Positions 51,101 to 62,000 of a stretch of DNA of 64,000 nucleotides are shown here, piece after piece. Origin of the DNA: Casuarius casuarius (Eukaryota; Chordata; Aves; Casuariiformes; Casuariidae); contig PTFA01000087.1 in NCBI GenBank assembly GCA_003342895.1, positions 2,132,708 through 2,196,707 of the forward strand. The letters run 5' to 3'. A program made the translations under genes and the position numbers. Every line of letters begins with the position of its first letter. Positions within the stretch are counted from its first letter, which is position 1. Under the pieces are notes generated by a model. It was not told the origin of the DNA, made no database searches, and worked only from the letters and a program-made list of their open reading frames with translations.

Positions 51101-54100
51101 CTCTTCAGGAAGACCGAAACCATTTTAACAACCACAAACCTAGTCAGAGTTAACAAGAATAACATCTTATCCACCTGCAATGTTTTGTTTAAATATTTAA
51201 AATTACTTTATCTTGTCTCTCCAGGGCATACTTTGGGGATATCACCTGATAAACAGGTCTGCTTGATGAAGTAGCAGGGAGAGGGAAGGAAGGCCAAAGT
51301 AACAGGTCATTATCCAGACTGATATGCTGCAAGGTCATCCAAAAATATGTTCAGAACTTGCATATTTTAACTTACATAGCTGATTTCTAGAATAAATACG
51401 ATTCAGCTTACCAAACTAAACATGAACTAGCGGCACTGCATTGGAAATGACTTTGCTTAAGCCTTGGAGTAGGGATTAATTTCTCAAAATACTATCTTTC
51501 TACAATGTTATTTTTACTTAAGTGGAATTATCTAAAACTTTCTTATTCTTCCGTCACTTAACCAACAGTCTGTGTTTAAAAGAGTATGTCCGAATAAATC
51601 CAAGGTATCAGATATACTCCATCTTTACCATATAGGATTTTTTTTCATTCTACCCTTGAGGAGTCAAGTGTTGGGCCATGATTACACTGACACCAATGGC
51701 CTCATCCTGCTTCCCACCCCAGAAAACAGGAAAAAAATTAGATGCAGTTCACTGTTCAAGATCAAATATATGTTTATGTTAGTAAAACACATTTTACATA
51801 TAGCTGAAAAAAATGGCACAAGTCACATTTTAGTAAGTGAAAAAGTTATTTTCAAAAGCAGCTAATAGACAATTTTAGCAATTCTATTATTGCGTGCTGA
51901 GATATAGGTCATATATATATATAAAATATAAACTAATTCAGCAATGTTTAATCTTCTCAAATGTCTAAAGACAGAAATCAGGCTCATCTCAGAATTTTCA
52001 GGTATTTGAGATACTAAATTACCAGAATTCTGTCCAGGAACAGCGGTCTTACCAAATATACTTCTTTTTGCAAAAAGAAAATACTGCATTTTTGAAAACT
52101 TCTGCACCAACTACATAAGTTGCAGTCACTAGAAAACAGAACAAGAAACACTGGGTACATGGGCACCTGACCAAACAAAACACAGGGTCTCAGTTCTCTG
52201 CCAAAATTTAACCCTGTTTTTCTGGCTAGAATCCTTTGAAATTTAGGGCAAGGCTTAAGTATGAAAGATGTTAACGACTTCACTCATTTGCACTGCAGTC
52301 CTATTTCTACAAAAAAGGAAATAAAGTAGGCCAATGTCCTCTACCACTTCTGTGGTATGACTATTTATCACCCTGTAAACAAAGTAAGGCAAGTATCAGC
52401 TCACTTTACTTACCCAATTAAATAGCTGCAAAACTGATGACCTCTAACAACTTAGATTTGAATGCCCCTTCTATTGACTTCCTTTCAGAAAATAACTGCC
52501 TATCAAAATGAGGTCTGATTTCACATGTGTTCCACACACAAGAATTTCTACCTCTCCTTCTCCTGTACTTCTAAAATCTGAAACTTATGATACTTAGAGG
52601 GGAAAAAAAAAATGGAATTACATATGAGGTAGCCTTTGGGAAAAAAAGGTTTTTTTAAAAAATTCAAGTCTACATATTTTGTTTATTGTAATCTAAATAT
52701 TAGAAGTATTCTTAAGCAGAAAAAAATGTTGTGTTTCTTTGAGAATATGTGATGTTAAAACACTGAAAATCTAAAACTTTATTAATTCAACAGTTGAAAG
52801 TATTCCACCTTCCTTTGCTTCTCCTTCCCCCACTCAACAGGGCCAAAATAGAGAGTTGCTTCTTAGAGGGGTCTATATAGAACGGAATTTTGCCCTTCCA
52901 TGGCAACAGAGAAGGACGGAGGACTAGAGCAGAATTCTAGGTAGACCTTGGCAAAACTGTTTTTACTTCTTGGAACGCAAGAGAGCTAAAGAGATTAATG
53001 TTCACCTTAAACTATTAGGTTTTCCATAGAATAAAACCTTGTTATATTTACCTTTAATTTAATTTAATTAATTTGTATAGTTACCACACACACCCCTGCT
53101 TTTCAGTGTGACTTTAGAACACATGAGCGCAGCAACAACAGCAACAAAATCTTATCTCCCAGACATCTACAGGGAAGATAAAGAGCAGAGTGTATCTTAA
53201 CAGTTTGAGTTTGGAGTAGCCCAGACACACATCATCCTCAAAAGAACAGCCACCTCTAAGCTTCTCCTTTCACCTTTCCCTGAATTGAATGAAGTGTCTT
53301 CCTCCGTCTAGAAAAGCACAATTTCTTTCTATGCAGCAGTTAAGGTTCACATGAAGTCAAACTTGAAATTCTAAGCAGTGTAAGTTTACCCATCCAACAG
53401 GTAACAAGAAGCACAAAAAAGTGCTTTACTTAAAACATCTAGCTACAAACCTAAATAGATGAAATACATAAGTCAATTTTAGTTTAAAAATCTATACATA
53501 CATATACATAGCTGTGTGGGAGAAAAAAAATAAACTAAAAATTTTTTTCATGAAAAACATGAGATGAGACTCATGACCACAACTGTAGACTTAAGAAAAT
53601 AACAAATACTGAATATTAAAGTATATCAATGTAAAGTTGTTGTCCAATACCCAGGAACTAATGAAATATATCAAATTATTATACCACATAATATTTCTTT
53701 AGAGCTTATTTATGTTCCTCTACTTTCATAAAAGTATTTTTCTAACTCATAGAAAACAGATAAAAAGATATGGTCTTAACATGGGAATACCTTCTTTGTT
53801 TGATGACTTCACAATGATTCACGGGTTTTAGGAAGCAGCTGGTTTTAAAATCTCTTCTAACAGCAAAATATTCACAAGTTCCGTCCTCCCCTTTTCTTAA
53901 GTTTCCAGAAGGAAAGCATTTGCCCATAAAATACAATATTTTGGGTAGTGATCACACACTCACCAGTAAATCTATTATTTACAGAAAAGCAAAAATCTCA
54001 GTTGGCATATAGAGAAAGAGTTGGAGTAATGTGAAGTCTGCAGACTTATTTAAAATTCTGAAAATTTAAAAAGCTGTTTATATTGTTTACCTGAGAGTAT

Positions 54101-56118
54101 GTGATATGTACTTTTTCTGCTTAAGAACACTTTGAATATTTAAAGCAGTTTCCAAGTCTTCTTAAATCATTTACAACTATTTAAAGTCTAAAATTGGCTA
54201 TATACAAAACAATTACAATGGATAAATATGCTTTAAAAGCTCATACTAGGCTCATAATGACTCACCAAGTACACTATTTTAGTACATTCCAGTAAGCTTA
54301 AATTAAAAAGTCTAAGTAGTACAGATTTACTGATAACTCTTTGAAGAAATTAAGAAAGTTAAGTGATAGAGGTCAGTGGCTATGCAGCAGGGTACTGTGA
54401 AGAAAAGTAATCAGTTTGAGTCACTAACTAGCCAATCCTTTGTTCAGTGGATCTGTTTGATTTATAAGGCAAACCATTTTTATGTTTTTACATGTATCTT
54501 GTACACTGTTTCAATTGTATTCTAGTCACTGTCCTAAACAGCTTGATGTTTTACTTGCATCAAGCTGCTTTAATGCCTAGCATGTCTAATTTATTAGATA
54601 AATGTAAACTCTGGTTCTCTCAAGCCCTGAATAGGTGAAAGTAAGGTATACTTTTCCTATTGCTAGGCAATAAATGCTTATTTCACCACAGAGACTACAT
54701 TTATTTCAAAATTGGCATCTTTCATTAAAAAAATCCAGTATAAATACAAAGCAAGATTAAATCTATTACTTAAACTATGATTAAAATCAATGATTTAAAG
54801 CAATTCATTCAGTCATATACCTAAGTGACCTATGGAATACACACTGTGTGCAGATTAAAGAGGAAAAGCATGTTAAAGCTAACCTAAGCCCTGACTTTAA
54901 CTCTCTAAACCCTATCCCAAGAAAGGAGAAGCTTTAGAGAAAGCAATTCAAAGCTAACTGAGACTTGGTGTGCAAAGATGACTACAGAAGAGATGCATTT
55001 ATTATTTCTCAATGAAGTATAAGCATCCTATCTCAAGCTGACAACATTAGTTTGCCTGCTTTGAAGGGTGTTAAGATTCAGCCACCTCCTGCTCTCCCTA
55101 CAGTTATCAATTCCTCTACTTCACATATGGGTAGCAGCAACTGTCATCAACCCAGTCTTGTAATCCTGAAGCCAAGAGGAAGGAGAGCTCCTCGTATGGA
55201 CACATGTATCTATCTTTGCACCTAGTAGTAAACCCAGAATATCTGACTACACAAGTGTTGAAATCTGGTGAGATACTGACAAAACCACGTCTTGAGTCTG
55301 GAAGGCTGCTAAATACCCATCCAAGCTCAAGGCATACTAACTTCATGACCCATCTCTTCCTCTCCCTTGAGCAACCACTCAGGTGTTTTACTCAGGGGCA
55401 AAACGCACAAGGAATAAGGATGAGACATAAGCAAATAAAGAAAAAGACAGTCCAGCATCTACAGCCTAAGCCCACACCACCCTCTCAAGTGTAACTTCAG
55501 AAGTCACGTTCTCCCCTGCGGGGGTAGTTTGAAAGCAAAGAAAAATAAAAATACCGGTCGTCTCTGCAGCCGCCTCAGTCCCCCAACACACACTAGTGCC
55601 GCAACCGCCGCCCCTCCCGCTCGCCTCACGCAGCGGTAACGGCCGCAACCGCCGCCCCCCCGCGCTCGCCTCACGCAGCGGTAACGGCCGCAACCGCAGC
55701 CCCCCCGGGCTCGCCTCACGCAGCGGTAACGGCCGCAACCGCCGCCCTCCCCCCCCCCGCGCTCGAGCTCCCTTCACGCAGCAACCGTCGCCCGCAACCG
55801 CCGCCACCCCTGCGCTCGCGCTCCCTTCACGCAGCAACCGTCGCCCTCCCCGCGCTCGCGCCCTCCCCCACGCGGCAACCGCCGCCCGCAATTCCCCTCC
55901 GCCGCAGGAGGAGGAGGGCAAGGCCGCTCACCCAAAGAGCCGCCGCCGACGAGCACGGCGCCGGCCAGCGCCCCGGCTGAGGCCCCGTAGATGTGCCGGG
56001 CATCGCGGATGATGTGCGGGGCGTGCTCCTGAAGGCAGGTGGCCGCGCCGATATGGTAGACGCCCAGGAAGCCGCAGCCAGCGAACGAGACGCTCCAGCC
56101 GCGCTCGCGGTCCAGCAT
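35878..56118 (-). CDS. PNPLA3: PNPLA3-like patatin-domain lipase (whole coding span, 9 exons)
   Basis: PNPLA3 (adiponutrin) is a lipid-droplet acylglycerol lipase/transacylase related to ATGL (PNPLA2). Nine exons join in frame (1509 bases) to 502 residues. Residues about 9–178 form the patatin domain. The oxyanion-hole motif GCGFLG is at 14–19, the nucleophile motif GASAG at 45–49 (Ser47) and the catalytic Asp166 in DGG at 166–168. Numbering is the same as in human PNPLA3 through this region. The helical second half includes [20 protein letters not shown] at 349–368. The last 95 residues are Ser-rich with no recognised domain. Many residues look more like ATGL than mammalian PNPLA3, but the position directly upstream of SAMM50 makes it the PNPLA3 (or PNPLA3/5 ancestor) locus. 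The residue matching human I148 is Val. Intron 8 holds a broken copy of exon 4. Confidence 0.93.
36164..38257 (-). other. PNPLA3 intron 8, 3' part
   Basis: AT-rich intronic sequence with a G-run near 37032–37042. I searched by eye for copies of exons 5–8 and found none. Confidence 0.6.
38258..38432 (-). pseudogene. Degenerate duplicate of PNPLA3 exon 4 in intron 8
   Basis: This stretch aligns to exon 4 and about 30 bases of its upstream intron (45160–45350). Identical runs of 25 bases occur at 38310–38334 (parent 45221–45245), of 19 at 38336–38354, and of 19 at 38381–38399 (parent 45300–45318). The acceptor AG (38401–38402) and the YVDGG codons survive. About 8 bases are missing near 38355–38372, which shifts the frame, and the next in-phase stop falls 27 codons after the acceptor. 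Beyond the deletion, the original frame still reads [12 protein letters not shown]. Similarity ends near 38261, about 50 codons into the exon, so the original donor is lost. It is on the same strand as the gene. Confidence 0.9.
39058..39174 (-). CDS. PNPLA3: PNPLA3 exon 8, residues 369–407 plus two bases
   Basis: The exon has 117 bases encoding [20 protein letters not shown] then [19 protein letters not shown]. This matches the family WLPD(M/V)P(D/E)D block. The donor is AG|GTAAGT. Confidence 0.95.
40411..40543 (-). CDS. PNPLA3: PNPLA3 exon 7, residues 325–368 plus two bases
   Basis: The exon has 133 bases encoding [20 protein letters not shown] then VESAYSVVL, the most conserved block of the C-terminal half. 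The donor is CG|GTAAGG. Confidence 0.95.
41557..41772 (-). CDS. PNPLA3: PNPLA3 exon 6, residues 253–324 plus one base
   Basis: The exon has 216 bases, from acceptor TTTCAG to donor AAAG|GTACGT. It is the poorly conserved middle segment, including [20 protein letters not shown] and [10 protein letters not shown]. The latter matches the family's ILDTLSPRL-like position. Confidence 0.93.
42896..42933. repeat. Twice-repeated palindrome ATTAAATATTTAAT in PNPLA3 intron 5
   Basis: A 16-base sequence, ATTAAATATTTAATAA, occurs at 42896–42911 and 42918–42933. Its first 14 bases are a perfect palindrome. Confidence 0.9.
43836..43862. repeat. C-run followed by T-run in PNPLA3 intron 5
   Basis: CCCCC T, then ten C and eleven T, about 50 bases past the exon 5 donor. 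Similar in make-up to the tract at 5867. Confidence 0.95.
43912..43972 (-). CDS. PNPLA3: PNPLA3 exon 5, residues 233–252 plus one base
   Basis: The exon has 61 bases encoding [20 protein letters not shown]. Acceptor TTGCAG, donor G|GTATGT, phase 1. Confidence 0.95.
45110..45319 (-). CDS. PNPLA3: PNPLA3 exon 4, residues 163–232 (catalytic Asp166)
   Basis: The exon has 210 bases, phase 0 on both sides. It begins [20 protein letters not shown] with the catalytic DGG and runs through [18 protein letters not shown] to LFPPEPK. Acceptor TTGTAG, donor AAG|GTAATG. It is the parent of the degenerate copy in intron 8. Confidence 0.96.
45320..46299 (-). other. PNPLA3 intron 3, part next to exon 4
   Basis: Intronic sequence with an A/T homopolymer near 45649–45668. 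No exon recognised. Confidence 0.7.
46300..46695 (-). mobile_element. CR1 LINE fragment (3' end) in PNPLA3 intron 3
   Basis: The plus strand shows the antisense of an avian CR1 tail, for example GTTGGAAGGGCCCTCTGGAG, CAGGTTGCCCAAGACTATGT, TTGCCTCTTGTCCTGTCACT and GGGCACCACTGAAAAG. On the minus strand the frame at 46385–46579 retains the ORF2 C-terminal pattern [16 protein letters not shown] then [10 protein letters not shown]. It is 5'-truncated near 46695, as most CR1 copies are, and has diverged. Confidence 0.93.
46696..48962 (-). other. PNPLA3 intron 3, part next to exon 3
   Basis: AT-rich intronic sequence with a purine-rich stretch near 47130–47170 and a T14 run near 48552. No exon or further mobile element recognised. 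Confidence 0.7.
48963..49028 (-). CDS. PNPLA3: PNPLA3 exon 3, residues 141–162
   Basis: The exon has 66 bases encoding [20 protein letters not shown] and then GV. Acceptor TCACAG, donor GTG|GTAAGT. Residue 148, the site of the human fatty-liver variant, is Val here. Confidence 0.95.
49859..49910. repeat. 26-bp tandem duplication in PNPLA3 intron 2
   Basis: Two 26-base units containing AAAATCCAGTGG lie back to back and differ by one base (A or C in GGATGA/GGCTGA). They are 71 bases past the exon 2 donor. Confidence 0.97.
49981..50213 (-). CDS. PNPLA3: PNPLA3 exon 2, residues 63–140
   Basis: The exon has 233 bases from acceptor TTCCAG to donor CAG|GTATGT. It includes [20 protein letters not shown] and [20 protein letters not shown], both typical of the PNPLA2/3 patatin core. 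Confidence 0.95.
50214..55595 (-). other. PNPLA3 intron 1, main part
   Basis: About 5.4 kb of AT-rich intronic sequence with small AT and A/T runs (for example near 51910). No exon, RNA gene or confident mobile element recognised. Confidence 0.7.
55596..55895. repeat. GC-rich minisatellite in PNPLA3 intron 1
   Basis: A 45-base unit containing TCGCCTCACGCAGCGG starts at 55621, 55666 and 55711. It is followed by a variant unit with CTCCCTTCACGCAGCAACCG at 55768 and 55821 (53-base step). Since 45 is divisible by 3, several frames stay open through it and give artefactual repeat peptides such as [11 protein letters not shown]. Confidence 0.9.
55932..56118 (-). CDS. PNPLA3: PNPLA3 exon 1, residues 1–62 (oxyanion hole and Ser47)
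   Basis: The exon has 187 bases encoding [20 protein letters not shown] and on through [16 protein letters not shown]. It holds both GCGFLG and the nucleophile GASAG. The donor is G|GTGAGC, phase 1. The ATG has A at -3. It sits inside the CpG island. Confidence 0.95.
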
Positions 56119-56645
56119 CGTCGCCGGCGGGGGGAAGGGGAAGCGCCCGCGCGAGGCGACAGGCAGAGGGAAGAGCGGAGCTGCCGCAACTCACGGCCGA
56201 GGCGCGCCAGCCGCTGCCGGCCGACCGACTTCGCGACAGCGGCGCAGGCCGTCCGGCCGTTTACATGCCAGCCACGCCCAGCACCGCGAGCGTGCGAACG
56301 AGCCAATCCCACGATGCCGATGGCCACGCCCCCTCCCGCGTTGTGACGGCACAAGGCACCTCAGCCAATCGAAGGGGAGGTGCAACCGAGACCCCCCCCC
56401 CTCCCCCCCGTCCGGGAAAGCGACGGGGCTCGATCGGGCAGGGGGAGCGGAGTGGGGCGCGGCGGCGCGACCAGGGCGGTAGCGCGGCGGCAGCGGCGCG
56501 GGGCTGCGCGCTGCGGCAGCCGCCGGGGGCCCCCTCCGAGGGAGGGTCTGGGGAAGGGCCCCGGCGGCGGGCCCGGGCCTCAGCGCGCTCCCGCGGCCCC
56601 GGAGCGGCCCCAGGGGCTCCCCCCGGTGCAGCGCACACTCCTTTA

Positions 56646-58729
56646 GAGAAATTTCTGACAACAGTGTTGCGATAACCTCATAATACATCCTTTAGTCTTA
56701 CAGTAACACATAAAGGTAATACTGATTTTCGCATTTTACTTGTTTAGCGGTGACTGGATGTGTAGACTTACACCTTAGACTGCTAAACACTACCACACAC
56801 AGCCCAAACATGCTGAGAAAAGAGGAAAGTGCGGATTTAGCAATTATCCTGATTATCCAAGGCTCCAAGGAATACAAATGATTATGTAAACCTACTGCAA
56901 TGTATTCCATGACCTGCTTTAGGAGCAAGCACTGTTTAGATGATAGGATGCTTATAAAAGGAAGATTATTCTACAATATGCATTCCTTAAGTATTTCACA
57001 CCATTAACTCACACAATTTTTGTGTTCAGTGGGCATATTTAATCAACATTTTGCAGACAGAAGTAACAAGGCAGTTAAATGCTATTCAAAGTCTATATAT
57101 AAAAAATGGCATTTGATAGAGTTTTGAAAGCACCCAACTGACTAATTTAGCAAAATCAGGAGCCAGGTATCAGTAGACTTTTGGAGGTCTCCTAATGGCA
57201 TCTTTAAGCACCTGAACACCTTTACAAATCTGTCAGCACACTGACAGCTTGGCAGTAGCTGGTTAATTTGATCACTTGCAGTCATCTTTACAGAATTCAT
57301 ACTGCTCAATGCAGTGCCACATGATGTTTAAGTTAGCCCATATGTTTATTAGCACAGCGCTGTGCTAGCAATCTGTCTGTGGTGACACTGTATTAAAGTG
57401 GTGCTGTGTTTGTGCCAAGCAACGCTGACTCTTGTCTGCATCACTGTAGCCATACCATCATGCTTTCAAGTCTGTAGACTAGTTTTTTCTACAGGTAGCT
57501 CAGGTATTTCCTACAGTGCTGCATCACAGGCCGCAGATATGCCCTAAGCATTTCCCTACTGATGTCCTCCAGAAATTCTCAAAAGCCATCTGAACACTTC
57601 CAGGCAGGACTTAGCTCTCTCTAGAGGCTACTGGTTCCTCTAAAAACTGTGGAAGGAATTGGCAGTGGTACCTAACCCTGTCCCCATCCTCAGCAAATCC
57701 CAGATACTCCAGTAGGCTCACTGTAGCACTAGAGAAGGTGAACACCCCAGACAGGAATCCACAACAACCAGTTCACCCAGTGGGGAGCTGCCCAGAGCTG
57801 GACTATGAGAACATGGAGGACTGTATATCTGAAATCCTTTAAGGTTTAATTGCCTCACTCATGGCCACAGAAAACCTCTTTAGCTACTTGCATCCACTAT
57901 CATGTCCCAGCAGCAGAATTTAACAGCATATCAAAAGTGTCAGAGAGGAGCTCATACTTCAAAAATACAGCTGGGGAAGGTTGTGTTGTGCAGTTTCTAT
58001 TAATACAGAGCACAATCCCAGGAAGAGAGAGCAGGATTCAAGCCCCTCTTCAACCTGAATGGGCTTGAAGCCACACTAAGCAATCACTAGTTTTACCCAC
58101 GAAGATTTCAAACAATCCTTAGATAAAACACACAGTATCATGAGAGACTCAGGATTCCTCCAAGTGACCACTACAACCACTGGGCCATACTAAGTTTTCC
58201 CTTTGATAACTCAGCTCTCTAGCCACCCTTCTGTTGCTGTGCCATGCACCTGTGTTCGTTCCTAGTGCCAGCATTTCAACAGATGGAGCGCAGTGTCCTG
58301 ATCCCAATCCTGCCTGTGGTTTAGGCATGCCATTTACAAAAGTGCCAGGTTTGAAACCAAACCCATTTCAGTTCACAGGCAAGGAGGGAGCTGAAAACAG
58401 AGATGAAGCCACGTAGGCTTTTTGATGAAGCCTATTTCATTAAAAAGGTGAGTGCAGCAACTACCTCCTTTCCACTCTCTTCTAAAGGAAAGGACCAGCT
58501 CCACTGCATTCTCCATTCTATCGTGTGCCCTCTCACACTCTGCACTTAGAGCTTAAGTAGAAGAGTGCCATTTCTTTATCCAGGCTCTTGGGAAAGGGAC
58601 ATTGAGGCACTCAGAAAGGGACAGTTCTGAACATCTGCAGAAATTTCAGAGAGAGCCAGTTAAATAACTGAGCAGGGGATTTTAGGAACATTATCCCATG
58701 AATTGGTTTATCAGATTTAAATGCCTCAA
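56646..58729. other. Intergenic region upstream of PNPLA3
   Basis: AT-rich sequence with no recognisable exon, RNA gene or mobile element. Open frames are short and featureless. Confidence 0.65.
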
Positions 58730-59085
58730 TTTTTCATGTAGAGATCATCCCACTTTAACAATAATTTTTATCCCTAAATGGTCGCTGGAAGTCTGTTCCT
58801 GAACCTCTTTTTAATAGAAAGAAACTTCTCATTTTTACTCTTAAATTGTATCTGGCCAGTTCACATCCATCTGCTGCTCTTGTACTTTGTCCTTTTACTT
58901 TAGTAGCTCCTTGGTTTCACCGGCACATTTGGAGCTGTCAGCCGTATTCCCTGCCAGCCCTCATTCTGTGATACTCAGCTAGCTGAGCTCCTTAATTTCC
59001 TCCCACAAGGAAGGTGCTACAACTGTTCCCTGATCAACACCCTAACCAGTCCTTCAGAAAGGGTTTCACCACAGCCAAACACAAT
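58730..59085 (-). mobile_element. Eroded ancient CR1-type LINE 3' fragment
   Basis: The plus strand keeps the antisense landmarks of old reptilian CR1 tails: TTCTCATTTTTACTCTTAAA, then TGGCCAGTTCACATCCATCT, CTTGTACTTTGTCCTTTTAC, TAGTAGCTCCTTGGTTTC and later GAGCTCCTTAATTTCCTCCC. It is far more diverged than the copy at 46.3 kb. No reading frame remains. Confidence 0.65.
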
Positions 59086-62000
59086 CTTTACTGGGGAAGC
59101 TGAATCACTAATTCTGATGACTCAGAAGAAACAGGTTCTTCCCCACCCCATCTTAGATTAACTTTTTAAAAATATATTATCCCCAGAGCACAATAACAGG
59201 TGTGCTCCCAACACTGTACCTACTCTTTTCTCAATACCGGTTTCTATCCCCTTAAGCTGCTCCCTAACAGATCTTACAGCCTCTAGTACACACACTGTCT
59301 TCCCCATCTTAGTTGACAGCTTTTCAGGCAGAATGTCAGCTGAGGCACAAATAGACAGGATGGATCTCTTTTCCCTTGCCTGGAAAATCATGTCTCATCA
59401 AAAAGGTAGATTAGCCAAAGGTATAGTGTGTCAAGCTAATCACCATCTATCTTGCCTCCCTTTTATCTCTAGGCTTATGAAGATAATTATCCTTCCTCTC
59501 AAAACCTGTTCTAATCCCTTCCTTTTTTTTAGTTCACATTTTTATGTTTATGCACTTAATTCCAACTACAGGTTTGTCTGCACGGTACATAGCTGTTTAG
59601 GGTAAAGATCATTGAGCTAGCTCTAAAAAAAGAGCTATCTGAGTTAGCTGATACAACCTCATCACAGCCACTACCAACCAACCCTACTGCAGTTATACAA
59701 CGTGCAATTTCAAGATTGTCTCTTATCTTAAGTATCACTATATGTACTGTGCTGCAATCTGTACTACAGACATATTGTAAATCCTTTCTTGAATCTAATC
59801 CATAATCATTTCTCAATGAGTACAGGGAAACTAAATGATGACCTCAAAGGCCAGGTAACGGAAATCAAGTGTAGCTTGACTGTGGTAAAACTTACCAGGC
59901 AATCTGAATGCATCTTACAAAATTCTGTAAACAGATGTCAACCCAACGTCTGGCATGTATAGGTGTGCCATCTGTCCATCATTTAGCCACTGAAAGTTTC
60001 TCCCTTAATCCCTTCCATTTAGCTACCATGTTAATTATGATATAGGTGTGTTATTTTCTTAAGATACTAATTAAATCAAATCTACTATTGTAAAAGAACA
60101 GAGAAACTGATAGGACATTTGTAAAGTGCTTTTAACTGCTTAGAAGAAAGGTATGTTTTAAGCACTAAGTTTAACAAAGGCATATAACTGATAGAAAAAG
60201 GAACCAAATATGATAGAGTACAAATGAAAGAGCACTACTGAAAAGGTAACAAATGATCAAGTCCAAGTTCTTGGCCAACTTTGAAGATCTGATGAAGCCA
60301 TCTCTCCAGAGAGGGAAGGATATGAGCTCAAGGAAGTGAGTGATAAGCTCTGCTTGGAAACAGCAAACATTTTCTATAACTTTGAGGAACTGATTAATAA
60401 TCATTGATCTCTCACATAGCACTTTTCATAAAGCATTTTACAAGGAAATGACATATCACGATATCCATTTTCATGGGAGAGGGGGAAAGGGACCCAGTAA
60501 TGAAGTCTGCTCAGTATCACTCAGCAAGGCTGCTTTCAAAGTTGGGAAGAAAAATCTAACTTCTTGAGCACTAGATCAGATCAATAGCCTAGCACCTCTC
60601 CAAAAGGATAGAAAAGTACTTAACTCTAGGACTCCTGGAATTCACAAAATTTCCTTAACTTGCTCGTACAGTCTGTCATGTGTGCATGCACACAAGGGAG
60701 ACATGAGATTGGGCTGGCCTTATCAGCTAATGAGCTACCCACTAATTAGAAAAACAAATAAAATTGAAAATTATCTGTGCCCAAATTTTTCTTGGGAACA
60801 CTATATTGTGAAAGTTTTCTGAAGAAACACAAAGTTGACACAATTTAGGTACCTTTGGTGAACAACCCAAGTTTGTATCATGATAGGAAGCCTCATTCTT
60901 ACGTTCCTAAAAGGATTCAAAGGGCAAAACCAAGGAATGGGTTACACACCCTTTGAGATCTCTTATGTGGGGTGCTGTAGGTTCACCTCTCATTTCTACA
61001 CACGGATAGACAATTACTGGCATTAGTGGAGAAAGAATATAATTTGTTATTCAGGTTACTCCCATTTATGTACCTCTGAAGATGCCAATTTGGAAGAGGA
61101 GTTAATTATAATCAGTAACAGAAATGAATATTGCTCCTTTATTATCATCATCCTGTATTACTTCAGCACACACTAGAGGAATTCCTACTAGATCCATCAC
61201 CAAAAGACCAAAGCCTTGACTACTCAACAATGCATAAGGAACCATAGGGCAGGGAAATAAAAGTGTTGGGCTACAGAAAGAGGTAGGCTGAGGACAAATA
61301 CTAATTATGAGCTGGGTAAGGAATCTCTTTTCATTCCTTGCACCAGTACTGTACATGCACACTGCACTGTTCTCTCTTCACCTACTTCTGCCATGAGGCT
61401 TTTAAGGAGCAGAGACAGAGAAAGAATATTTTAACTTTCCTGGCCAAAATGAGTTCTTGCAGTTTTTCCATCTGACTGCAAGACTTTGGGAGCTCCAGTT
61501 CAAATGCCCTCACTACACTCTATATTAACCTTTACAGTGAAGCTATAATTAGCACAAAAGTTGTTCTTATTCCATTATTGGCTTCCAGTGGTATCAACCA
61601 ATGACACAGACAGTTTATGTGGGAATTTTTTTTTCCCCTCATCGCACATCGTATCATGACCCATTAAGCTTGCAGTGGTCTCAAGTTAACTACTCTCAGG
61701 TTTCATTGGCAAGAGATTGAAAGTAGGTCATTTCTAATGAAAGATACTCACTTGCTTTCCCCTGGGCCTGATCTTGTCAACCTTTGAGCAAGATGTTGGG
61801 GTTTAGGTCAATATTTTGGTGATTACATTCCTGAGAGATTATAGTAGGGCTTAATGAAACAGTAGAAGTGCAAGAGGATGATCTCAAAAATGGTTTGTAG
61901 AGAGCTAATACAGTAGAGGCCAATAGTTTCCGAGTCATTCGAGTGCAGTTTCTAGGCTTCAGAGCATAATAGTAATGATTGCTTTGAACTAAGCTAAGAG

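Larger units (their letters stand above)
55560..56645 (-). promoter_or_regulatory. CpG-island promoter of PNPLA3
   Basis: About 1.1 kb of CpG-dense DNA covers exon 1, the minisatellite and the upstream region. Plus-strand CCAAT motifs at 56303–56307 and 56364–56368 are inverted relative to the gene, about 185 and 246 bases upstream of the ATG. A C-run at about 56391–56410 gives G-runs on the coding strand. Confidence 0.8.

Noticed and set aside
55466..55921. 151-codon minus-strand repeat protein
   Set aside because: It is the translation of the 45-base minisatellite in PNPLA3 intron 1. The frame stays open because 45 is divisible by 3.
35878..56118. Naming the lipase PNPLA2 (ATGL)
   Set aside because: The core resembles ATGL, but the gene sits directly upstream of SAMM50 and PARVB, the PNPLA3 position. 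A tree would settle it.
56191..56688. 165-codon minus-strand open frame upstream of PNPLA3
   Set aside because: Low-complexity GC-driven peptide in the promoter island, out of frame with PNPLA3 exon 1 and without homology.
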